From Sphingomonas oleivorans (GTDB lineage Bacteria > Pseudomonadota > Alphaproteobacteria > Sphingomonadales > Sphingomonadaceae), in assembly GCF_003050615.1 (NCBI RefSeq), contig NZ_NWBU01000016.1, forward strand, positions 1 through 64,000: a DNA stretch of 64,000 bases, written 5' to 3'. Position numbers and translations under genes: made by a program. The notes beneath the pieces are model-generated. The model had not been told where the DNA came from. It searched no databases and saw only the letters and a program-made list of their open reading frames with translations. Positions 8,416 to 14,841 of this stretch are shown piece after piece (the stretch's first letter is position 1; every line of letters starts with the position of its first letter).

Positions 8416-9156
8416 TCAGTCGAGGCGCATCAGATCGGCGGAGGACCGATCGAGATCCTGCGCGGTCGAGAGCATCTTCACCTGCGTTTCCCAGGCCCGG
8501 CTGGCATCGATCATCTCGATCAGCATCTGGCTGGCGTTGACGTTCGATCCCTCCAGGCTTTCGGAGGTGAGCCGGGCATCGGGATCGGCGGGCAGCGTGC
8601 CGCCAGCGGCGGCGCGGAACAGCCCGTCCAGCCCCTTGGCGATGCGCGATCCGGCGGGCGTCACCAGCTTCAGCCGGTCGGCCGCCTGCGGGGCATTGGC
8701 ATCCCCGCCCTGCGGCACGATCCAGATGGTGCCGTCGCGATCGACCGATACGCGATCGACGGGCGGCAGGGTAATCGGGCCGGTATCGCTGAGCACCGGC
8801 GTGCCGTCCCCCGTGGTGAGCAGGCCGCTGTCCGATATCTGGAGGTCGCCGCGCCGCGTATAGGCCTCGTCGCCATTGTCCGCCTGCACCGCAAGCATCG
8901 CATCGCCGTCGAGCGCCACGTCGAGTGCCCGGCCGGTCTGCGCGACCGTACCTTCCTTCATATCGGCATTGACCACTTCTTCGGCGGTGGTCGCGCGCGA
9001 TTGCAGCCCCTGCCCCTGGATCCAGAGCGGCCGGACCGCCGCCATTTCCGCCCGGAAGCCGGACGTGTTGACGTTCGCCAGATTGTTCGCGGTCGTCGCC
9101 TGGCGCGCCATCGCGCCGCGCATCGCCGCAAGCGAGGAGTAGATGAGGCGGTCCAT
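8416..9156 (-). CDS. flgF: Flagellar proximal rod protein FlgF
   Basis: This 246-residue member of the flagellar basal body rod family has the N-terminal motif TANNLANVNTSGFRAEM and the C-terminal EGSNVNASQMLIEMIDASRAWE. Length and its place between flgE and flgG identify it as FlgF rather than FlgG. It is exported by the flagellar type III apparatus, so no signal peptide is expected or seen. The gap to flgE is 26 bases. Confidence 0.94.
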   Translation of the reverse strand: MDRLIYSSLAAMRGAMARQATTANNLANVNTSGFRAEMAAVRPLWIQGQGLQSRATTAEEVVNADMKEGTVAQTGRALDVALDGDAMLAVQADNGDEAYTRRGDLQISDSGLLTTGDGTPVLSDTGPITLPPVDRVSVDRDGTIWIVPQGGDANAPQAADRLKLVTPAGSRIAKGLDGLFRAAAGGTLPADPDARLTSESLEGSNVNASQMLIEMIDASRAWETQVKMLSTAQDLDRSSADLMRLD

Positions 9157-9182
9157 ATTTCAGGCTTCCATTCGCGCGGGGA

Positions 9183-10475
9183 TCAGGTGCGCAGATTGAC
9201 GATCGTCTGGTTCATATTGTTGGCGGTCTCGATCGCCTTGGCATTGGCCGAGAAGTTGCGCTGGGCGGAGATGAGCGCGACCAGCTCCTCGGTGATGTCG
9301 ACATTGGCGCGTTCGAGCGAGCCCGACTGGATCGCGCCGAAGCCGTCCGAATTGGCCTCGCCGACGATCGCCTCGCCTGATTCCCCGCTGACCGACCAGC
9401 GCGCGTCGCCAAGCTGGCGCAAGCCGCCGGGATTGGCGAAATTAGCGAGGAGCAGCTTGCCGAGCGGCTGGGTCGAGCCGTTCGAGAAGGTGGCGATCAC
9501 AAGGCCATCCGAACCGACGCTGACATTGTCGAGCTTGCCCGCCGAGAAACCGTCCTGGCTGAGCGAGGTGCGGGTGAAGGGCGCGTTCGCCTGGCGCGTG
9601 GTCGCGCCGAACTTGATATCGAGTTCGAGCGGCGTGTCGACATTGCCGAACGATACCTCGCCATCGGGCACGATCATCACGCCATTGCTGTCGAACCGAA
9701 GCTCGAGCGGGCCGGACGTGCCGTCGAGACGATTGGAGTCCACCTCCTGATTGCCGACGAAGAGGCGCGCATCCCAGCTGCTTTCGCCGGTGACGGCATC
9801 GGGAAGCGAGGTGCGCGTGAAATAGATGGTCGCGGGAAGCGCATTGCCCTGCGCATCGTACACGGTGGTGGCGGTCGACTGATTATAGGTATCGGGATCG
9901 AGCCGATCGAAGACGTAAGGATTGTCCACGTCGAACTTGGGATTCGAGGCGGGCAGCCCGGCGCTCGACGGGAGCGTGACCGAAAGATCGAGCTTGGTGG
10001 TGGATTTGGGCTGTCCGGTGGTGAGCGGAAGCTGCAGCGGACGCGAGCTGTCGATCCCGGTCGCGGTGACCTTGCCCACCTCATCCACGGGCAGGACCTG
10101 CAGATAGCCGCCCGTCGAATTGACGACATAGCGATCGGCATTGACGTTGAAGGAGCCATTGCGCGTGAAGGCCGTCTGCCCGCCGGTGACGCCGCCGCGC
10201 GTGACGAAGAAGCCCTGGCCGGAGATCATGAGATCGAGCGTGCGGTCGGTCGATTCCGCCGCCCCCTGGGTGAACTGCTGGTCGATGCCCTTGAGCCGCG
10301 TGCCCTGCCCCGCAATCGAGCCCGACGCCTGGAGCGGCGCGGAGGAGATCAGATCGCCAAATTCGGTGCGGCTCTTCTTGAAGCCGACCGTGCCGACATT
10401 GGCGACATTGTTGGAGATCACCGAAAGATCGGTCTGGGCGCCCTTGAGGCCGGACAGCGAGGTGTAAAAGGACAT
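9183..10475 (-). CDS. flgE: Flagellar hook protein FlgE
   Basis: FlgE polymerises into the hook. I place the start at the ATG at 10475 (MSFYTSLSGLKGAQTDL), which gives 430 residues. The open frame extends 41 codons further, but that stretch lacks hook-like sequence. The N-terminal motif SNNVANVGTVGFKKSRTEF and the C-terminal motif NVDITEELVALISAQRNFSANAK are diagnostic. The middle section holds the variable hook domains. The upstream gap of 37 bases after flgD fits one operon. Confidence 0.96.
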   Translation of the reverse strand: MSFYTSLSGLKGAQTDLSVISNNVANVGTVGFKKSRTEFGDLISSAPLQASGSIAGQGTRLKGIDQQFTQGAAESTDRTLDLMISGQGFFVTRGGVTGGQTAFTRNGSFNVNADRYVVNSTGGYLQVLPVDEVGKVTATGIDSSRPLQLPLTTGQPKSTTKLDLSVTLPSSAGLPASNPKFDVDNPYVFDRLDPDTYNQSTATTVYDAQGNALPATIYFTRTSLPDAVTGESSWDARLFVGNQEVDSNRLDGTSGPLELRFDSNGVMIVPDGEVSFGNVDTPLELDIKFGATTRQANAPFTRTSLSQDGFSAGKLDNVSVGSDGLVIATFSNGSTQPLGKLLLANFANPGGLRQLGDARWSVSGESGEAIVGEANSDGFGAIQSGSLERANVDITEELVALISAQRNFSANAKAIETANNMNQTIVNLRT

Positions 10476-10512
10476 ATCGGTCTCCGTGGCTTGGAGGAAT
10501 TCAAAGACGGGA

Positions 10513-11175
10513 TCAGGAAAGGCGAAGCGCCTCGGCGGGATTGATGAGGCCGAGGCCAGTGACGAGCTTGGTCGATCCGCTGGCGGGCGACTGGACACCG
10601 GCGATGCCGGCCCAGGTGGAGGTTCCGACCTCCATCGTGCCCCCTTCGGCGGCCGAGGCGGTGACGATCAGCCGGAGGGGCTTGCCCACCGGCTGGCCAT
10701 CCGTGCCCTTGCCGTCCCAGTGGAAGGCGAGCGGGCCGGCGGCCTGCGCGCCGAACGACTGGGTATGATGGACCGAGCCATTTTCGTCGACGAGGCTGAG
10801 CGTGACGGCGCTCGCATCCTTGGGCAACGCGATCTCGCCGGCATAGCTGCCGTTCGACAGCGGTGCTGCGACATCGGATTCGATGAGCGCGGCGCGGCCG
10901 ATCCAGCTTGCCGCATCGCCGATGCGCGACGCGGCGAGATCGTCCGCCATCGTCTTCAGAGAGGCATTGATCTCCGAAATTCCGGCGACGGAGGAGAATT
11001 GCGCCATCTGGGCGACCATCTGGCTATTGTCGACCGGTTCGAACGGATCCTGCGTCTTGAGCTGGGTGGTCATTAGCTTGAGGAAGGCGTTCTGGTCGAG
11101 CGTGTTGCTGTTCGACGGCTTCGCGCCGGCATTGAGGCCGTCGATCACGCTGCCGCCGCTGGAGATGGTCGTCAT
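10513..11175 (-). CDS. flgD: Hook-capping/scaffolding protein FlgD
   Basis: FlgD caps the growing hook and is needed for FlgE assembly. The 220 residues begin with a disordered export region and the conserved block LDQNAFLKLMTTQLKTQDPF at residues 26-45. An FlgD Ig-like/Tudor region follows (LSLVDENGSVHHTQ, then FHWDGKGTDGQP). The start overlaps the flgC stop by 4 bases (ATGA), so the two are probably coupled in translation. Confidence 0.95.
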   Translation of the reverse strand: MTTISSGGSVIDGLNAGAKPSNSNTLDQNAFLKLMTTQLKTQDPFEPVDNSQMVAQMAQFSSVAGISEINASLKTMADDLAASRIGDAASWIGRAALIESDVAAPLSNGSYAGEIALPKDASAVTLSLVDENGSVHHTQSFGAQAAGPLAFHWDGKGTDGQPVGKPLRLIVTASAAEGGTMEVGTSTWAGIAGVQSPASGSTKLVTGLGLINPAEALRLS

Positions 11176-11576
11176 TTGCCGAGCCTCAACGTATCGAGGG
11201 TAAGGGATTTGGCGGTCTGCATGACCTGCACATTATTCTGATACTGGCGCGCCGTTTCGAGCATCTCGACCATCTCGGCCGCGCTATCGACGCCCGCTTC
11301 CCACACATCGCCATTGGCATCAGCGAGCGGATGATCGGGCGAATGGCGGCGGGTGGGCTCGGTCTGCGAGGCGACGACCTGCGTCACCTTCACCGTGGCG
11401 ACGCCGGGCGCGTCGGTGACGGAGCTGAAGACGGGCTTGAGCGCGCGGAAGGCGCCGTCCTTCGATCCCGCGACAGAGCCGGCATTGGCGAGGTTCGACG
11501 CGGTGGTGTTGAGCCGCACGAGCTGCGCGGACATGGCGCGGCCTGCAATATCGTAGACGGAAAGCGGATTGGCCAT
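11172..11576 (-). CDS. flgC: Flagellar proximal rod protein FlgC
   Basis: The 134-residue FlgC has the rod-family N-terminus (MSAQLVRLNTTASNLANAGS) and the C-terminal EAGVDSAAEMVEMLETARQYQNNVQ. Its length is typical. It follows flgB after two bases and overlaps flgD. Together with FlgB, FlgF and FliE, FlgC forms the proximal rod. Confidence 0.95.
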   Translation of the reverse strand: MANPLSVYDIAGRAMSAQLVRLNTTASNLANAGSVAGSKDGAFRALKPVFSSVTDAPGVATVKVTQVVASQTEPTRRHSPDHPLADANGDVWEAGVDSAAEMVEMLETARQYQNNVQVMQTAKSLTLDTLRLGK

Positions 11577-11578
11577 GT

Positions 11579-11929
11579 CTATTCGCCCTTCAGCGCCTGC
11601 ATCACGGTCGAGATGCGGCCTTCGAGAAAAGAGAGGGTGGCGCGATATTTGATGGCGTTTTCGGCGAACTGGCTCTGCTCGGTGGCGAGCTCCACCGTAT
11701 TGCCGTCGAGCGAGGTTTCGAGCGGCACGCGATAGCCCAGGGCGCCGTCGGCCGCGGCATCGACCGACCCGCCGGCGGTGGCGGCATCCAGCGCCTTCCG
11801 GAAATCGAAATCGCGCGCCTTGTAATTGGGCGTGGCGGCATTGGCGATGTTGGAGGCGAGCAAGGCCATGCGCTGCGAGCGGAGCGCCAACGCGGCGCCA
11901 TGCACGCCGAAGAGCGGATCATCTGCCAT
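11579..11929 (-). CDS. flgB: Flagellar proximal rod protein FlgB
   Basis: FlgB is the first gene of the long flg-mot operon. I choose the ATG at 11929 (116 residues), because AGGAG lies 6 bases upstream of it. The ATG at 11935 sits directly on that ribosome-binding site, and the longer open frame has no support. The motif LLASNIANAATPNYKARDFDF is the FlgB signature. A consensus sigma-54 promoter lies about 75 bases upstream of the start. Confidence 0.94.
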   Translation of the reverse strand: MADDPLFGVHGAALALRSQRMALLASNIANAATPNYKARDFDFRKALDAATAGGSVDAAADGALGYRVPLETSLDGNTVELATEQSQFAENAIKYRATLSFLEGRISTVMQALKGE

Positions 11930-12013
11930 TCGCATCTCCTTCGCTAAAGCTTCCGTTTCCGGTGCCGTAATCCCCTTCGGGCAGGCATCGCACCTGCCCG
12001 ACCGAGCAAACGG

Positions 12014-12029
12014 TGCAAGGGTCGTGCCA
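12014..12029 (-). promoter_or_regulatory. Sigma-54 (-24/-12) promoter of the flgB operon
   Basis: On the minus strand this reads TGGCACGACCCTTGCA, an exact match to TGGCACG-N4-TTGC(A/T), with the GG and GC dinucleotides 10 bases apart. Transcription would start near 12003, leaving a leader of about 75 bases before flgB. Sigma-54 control of hook and basal-body genes is well known in other polar-flagellated proteobacteria. Confidence 0.88.
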
Positions 12030-12082
12030 AACGATCTCCGCACCGATGCCGAGCAGCGGCGCAGCCGTCGTTGCGGGCAAGG

Positions 12083-12118
12083 CGGCAAATATTTGCCGGT
12101 GCCGGCAATTTCCTGCCG
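12083..12118. promoter_or_regulatory. Two tandem dyads, CGGCA-N6-TGCCG, candidate activator sites
   Basis: Two inverted repeats of identical architecture lie side by side. The first is CGGCA-AATATT-TGCCG (12083-12098) and the second is CGGCA-ATTTCC-TGCCG (12103-12118, with arms extendable to 12101-12120). Their centres are 20 bp apart, about two helical turns. They sit at roughly -87 and -107 from the predicted flgB transcription start, a normal position for an NtrC-family enhancer-binding protein. The divergent MotA-like gene begins about 30 bp to the right. The link to a flagellar activator is inference. Confidence 0.6.
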
Positions 12119-12148
12119 GCCACCGACGGGACGGCAAAGGAGCGGCAG

Positions 12149-12826
12149 ATGGCATTGGATTTATTGGGGCCGATCATGCGCCTGTTCGATCCGCTGGCGC
12201 TGCTGCTGGTGATCGGAGGCGCTGCCGTAACGGCGGCGATGCGCTCCACGGGCGAGGATATCGCCCGCGCGCTGGCTGCACTCCGCCCCCTCCTCTCCGC
12301 CAGGCCCGACCGGGATGCCCGCGCCGCCACGCTCGCCACGAACCGCGCCGAGGAACTGGCGCGGGCACGCAGCATCGCCTGCGTCGACCGGGTGGAGACG
12401 GACGATCCCTTTCTGAGCGAGGCCATCCGCCGCCTGTCCGACGCATCGTCGGCGAGAGCACTTTCCCGCTGGGCGGAGGAGGAGCTGGCGGCACGCCGGC
12501 GGCGGCATGAGGGCGCGATCGCGATGTGGCGCGCCACTGCCGACGCCGCGCCTGCCATGGGCATGATCGGCACGGTGCTGGGCCTGATCGACATGTTCGC
12601 GAACATGGAGGATGCGGCCCGGATCGGCCCGTCCATGGCGATGGCGCTGGTCGCGACGCTTTACGGCATCATCGTTGCCAATCTGATCGCCGGGCCGATC
12701 GCCGACCGGCTGCAACGCCTGTCCGACACGGAACTGGGCTGGCAGAGCCGCGCGATCGAGCGTTTTTCCGCTCTCGCCCATGCCGAGTTCGATCGGCTGC
12801 CGTCCAGCCTGCGCATCGCCGCATGA
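12149..12826 (+). CDS. MotA/TolQ/ExbB-like proton-channel protein (second stator-like pair)
   Basis: This 225-residue membrane protein starts with the MotA-type motif FDPLALLLVIGGA (residues 14-26). It has later spans near residues 135-155 (APAMGMIGTVLGLIDMF) and 165-190 (MAMALVATLYGIIVANLIAG), which match the MotA/TolQ/ExbB channel fold. It is shorter than MotA (287 residues here), and the segment between spans 1 and 2 is unlike it. The ATG at 12149 has AAGGAG nearby upstream. It is divergent from flgB and overlaps the next, MotB-like gene by 4 bases, so the pair is probably an alternative stator or a stator-like energiser of flagellar assembly. Which of these is not decidable from sequence. 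Confidence 0.8.
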   Translation: MALDLLGPIMRLFDPLALLLVIGGAAVTAAMRSTGEDIARALAALRPLLSARPDRDARAATLATNRAEELARARSIACVDRVETDDPFLSEAIRRLSDASSARALSRWAEEELAARRRRHEGAIAMWRATADAAPAMGMIGTVLGLIDMFANMEDAARIGPSMAMALVATLYGIIVANLIAGPIADRLQRLSDTELGWQSRAIERFSALAHAEFDRLPSSLRIAA

Positions 12827-13287
12827 GCGCCGCCCGATCCCCCCGCTGGGCGCTGAGCTTCGCCGATATCTGCCTGCTGCTGCTCGGCTTTTTCGTGCTG
12901 ATCCAGGCGCAGGCGGTGGATCGCGGCAGGCTGGCCCAGGGGATGCGCCAGGCCTTCGGCAAGTCCGCGCCCGGGCCGACGAGCGAAGCGGCAATGAAGC
13001 TGTTCGAGCCGGGCGAGGCGGTTCTGAGGCCCGCGGCGCGCGCGCGGCTGGAAGCGCTGGGGCGGGAGGCAGCCCGCGCTCAGGGCGGCATCCGCATCGA
13101 AAGCCGGGGCATGGACCAGGCGTCGCGGCGTTTCGACGGCTGGGAACTGGCGGCTGCGCGGGTCGCGGCGGTGGCGCGCGCCATCAAGGCCGGTGGTCTC
13201 GCCGAAGCACAGATTGAGGTAGCGATCCCCTTAATGTCCGGCGCGGAAAGCCACTCGGGCCAGCGCCTGCTGATCACACGGAAATAG
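12823..13287 (+). CDS. Short MotB/OmpA-like partner of the second stator pair
   Basis: The 154 residues begin with a single membrane span, LSFADICLLLLGFFVLIQAQ (residues 11-30), which aligns with the MotB span and keeps the channel Asp at residue 15. A compact OmpA-like segment follows (residues ~60-150), including WELAAARVAAVARAI and a closing SGQRLLIT. The plug and linker regions are much shorter than in MotB (317 residues here). The ATGA overlap with the preceding MotA-like gene points to coupled synthesis. The symbol motB is not reused, because the main motB lies at 1377-2330. Confidence 0.78.
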   Translation: MSAARSPRWALSFADICLLLLGFFVLIQAQAVDRGRLAQGMRQAFGKSAPGPTSEAAMKLFEPGEAVLRPAARARLEALGREAARAQGGIRIESRGMDQASRRFDGWELAAARVAAVARAIKAGGLAEAQIEVAIPLMSGAESHSGQRLLITRK

Positions 13288-13301
13288 CCCGAAGCCGCGA
13301 A

Positions 13302-13317
13302 TGGCATGAAACTTGAA
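13302..13317 (+). promoter_or_regulatory. Possible weak sigma-54 promoter before flgA
   Basis: TGGCATGAAACTTGAA matches the sigma-54 consensus except that the -12 GC is GA. The start would fall near 13328, about 22 bases before the flgA ATG. The missing -12 C makes it uncertain. Confidence 0.35.
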
Positions 13318-13349
13318 GAAAAAGCGCCCGAATAGATCGGAGCGCAGTG

Positions 13350-13856
13350 ATGAAGAGGCTTTTCACCATCGTCGCGGGGCTGGCCGCCTTGCCCGCGCCA
13401 GCCATGGCGGCGCCGTTCCAGGATCTGGACGCGCTCGAACGGCGGCTGCTGATCGCGCTGGGGGCAGATATCGGCATGCCGGGCGGACCGATCGCGCCGA
13501 TCGATCGACGGATGAAGCTCGCCCCCTGCCCTTCCCCCGTGACGATCGACCCGCCGTTGCTGGGCGCGGTGGCGCTGCGTTGCCCGACGGCGGGATGGCG
13601 GATCCGCGTGCCGCTGATGCGCGCCGCCACGGCCGCCGCGCCGGCTGCGGAGTCGAGGCCGGTGGCGCTGGTGCGGCGGGGCGATCCGGTCGAGCTTTTC
13701 GCCGGCAGCGGCAGCTTCAGCGTAAGTGCTCAGGCGATCGCTCAGGAAGATGGCGCGCGAGGCGCACGGATTCGCGTGAAAGTCGATCCCAAATCGCAGC
13801 CAATTTATGCCGAAGTCGTAGATTCCGGACTCGTGCGCGTCGCCGGATTCAAGTAG
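13350..13856 (+). CDS. flgA: P-ring assembly chaperone FlgA
   Basis: FlgA is a periplasmic chaperone for P-ring (FlgI) assembly. The protein has a signal peptide (MKRLFTIVAGLAALPAPAMA) and a C-terminal SAF-like domain (residues ~105-168). The segment RRGDPVELFAGSGSFSVSAQ and the end KSQPIYAEVVDSGLVRV are typical. The ATG at 13350 is preferred to the GTG one codon earlier. It is 62 bases after the MotB-like gene and starts a small block, flgA-flgM-flgN-like. Confidence 0.88.
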   Translation: MKRLFTIVAGLAALPAPAMAAPFQDLDALERRLLIALGADIGMPGGPIAPIDRRMKLAPCPSPVTIDPPLLGAVALRCPTAGWRIRVPLMRAATAAAPAAESRPVALVRRGDPVELFAGSGSFSVSAQAIAQEDGARGARIRVKVDPKSQPIYAEVVDSGLVRVAGFK

Positions 13857-13938
13857 GATTTAAGGAACGCCGTAACGTGCCGTTATTCCGGACAGCTAGT
13901 TGGGACTTGGCATGTCGCGCTTGGAGAGGAACGGACAG

Positions 13939-14223
13939 ATGATCAACGGTATCGGCCCCTCCGGCCCCGCGCGCGTCGAGCCGTTGCGCAGCGACGGGAT
14001 CAAGCGTGGCGAACCGACGACGCCGGTCTCGACCGCGCGGAATGGCATGGCGAAGGCGGCCACCTCCAGCCCCGCCGCGGACCTCGCCGCATCCGGCCCG
14101 CCGATCGACAGCGACAAGATCGCTGCGATCCGCGCCGCGATCGCCAATGGCAGCTACAGGATCGATCCCCAGGCGATCGCTTCGAAGATGGTGGACCTCG
14201 ACCTGCCGAGCAAGCCTGCCTGA
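13939..14223 (+). CDS. flgM: Anti-sigma-28 factor FlgM
   Basis: FlgM binds FliA (sigma-28) until the hook is complete and is then exported. The 94 residues starting MINGIGPSG end in the family C-terminal block SDKIAAIRAAIANGSYRIDPQAIASKMV (residues ~56-85), which contacts sigma-28. The N-terminal half is disordered and low complexity, as expected for an export substrate. The ATG at 13939 has AGAGGA about 9 bases upstream. The partner fliA lies at 16978-17712. Confidence 0.9.
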   Translation: MINGIGPSGPARVEPLRSDGIKRGEPTTPVSTARNGMAKAATSSPAADLAASGPPIDSDKIAAIRAAIANGSYRIDPQAIASKMVDLDLPSKPA

Positions 14224-14224
14224 G

Positions 14225-14548
14225 ATGAGCGAAGCCGCGCTCGGCCAGTTGATCGACTGCCAGACGACGCTGATCGAGGCGCTCGACGGCAATGATCCGG
14301 CCGCGCTCGAAGCGGCGATCGCCGATTTCGCGCGGGCGGTGGAAAATGTGCGCGCAATATCCGCCTGGCACGAGACGCCCGAAATCGCGCAGCACCTGCT
14401 CCATGCGCTGCAACTTGCCGACGCGGCGCGCGCGCGCGTCAACTATCTCGCCGACCGCAATCGCCGGTCGATCGAGCGGCTGATCGGCCTTGCAGGCGGC
14501 GACCCTTCCGCCAGCGCCTATTCACGTGGCGGCCGGCTCACTCCCTGA
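14225..14548 (+). CDS. FlgN-like flagellar protein (putative chaperone)
   Basis: This 107-residue, largely helical protein starts one base after flgM ends. FlgN chaperones for FlgK and FlgL are commonly encoded directly after flgM and share this size and helical character. Residues 1-90 form an Ala/Leu/Glu-rich helix pattern (LIDCQTTLIEALDGNDPAAL, then DFARAVENVRAISAWH). Sequence similarity to FlgN is too weak to claim without a profile search, so the function is inferred from context. Confidence 0.6.
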   Translation: MSEAALGQLIDCQTTLIEALDGNDPAALEAAIADFARAVENVRAISAWHETPEIAQHLLHALQLADAARARVNYLADRNRRSIERLIGLAGGDPSASAYSRGGRLTP

Positions 14549-14591
14549 AGCCCTCCCTGCGCAGGCGGGTGTCTTCGCATTAGTCCACCGT

Positions 14592-14692
14592 CACCCTGAA
14601 CTTGTTTCAGGATCCACTCTCAAACCCGCGCGACAGTGCGGATGACGGGTGGATGCCGAAACAAGTTCGGCATGACGATGGGGGTTATGCGA
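14592..14692. repeat. Dispersed ~100-bp palindromic repeat, copy 2
   Basis: This is the second copy of the element at 1180-1281, in the same orientation and more symmetrical. The left arm CCTGAACTTGTTTCAGG and the right arm CCGAAACAAGTTCGG pair in a long imperfect hairpin. It occupies the gap between the FlgN-like gene and flhA. The remainder of that gap (14693-14790) holds nested short inverted repeats, including CCTATGTC (14713-14720) with GACATAGG (14752-14759). Confidence 0.8.
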
Positions 14693-14794
14693 ATGTGCCT
14701 TGCGGGTAAGAGCCTATGTCCTTCCTCACAGCGCCATCGCCCGTGGCGAGAGACATAGGTCCCGGCCTTCGCAAGGGGCAACGATCGCGGAATT

Positions 14795-14810
14795 TGGCAC
14801 GGGCTTTGCT
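14795..14810 (+). promoter_or_regulatory. Sigma-54 (-24/-12) promoter of flhA
   Basis: TGGCACGGGCTTTGCT is an exact match to TGGCACG-N4-TTGC(A/T). Transcription would start near 14821, leaving a leader of about 20 bases before the flhA ATG at 14842, and the fliA gene lies in the same transcript. No dyads of the type seen near flgB occur upstream here. Confidence 0.88.
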
Positions 14811-14841
14811 TAATCATCCCTGCAACCTACGGGGATGATGG

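Noticed and set aside
13857-13938. CtrA-box-like TTAAGGAACGCCGTAAC upstream of flgM
   Set aside because: The second half is GTAAC at N8 spacing rather than TTAAC at N7, so the match is too weak.
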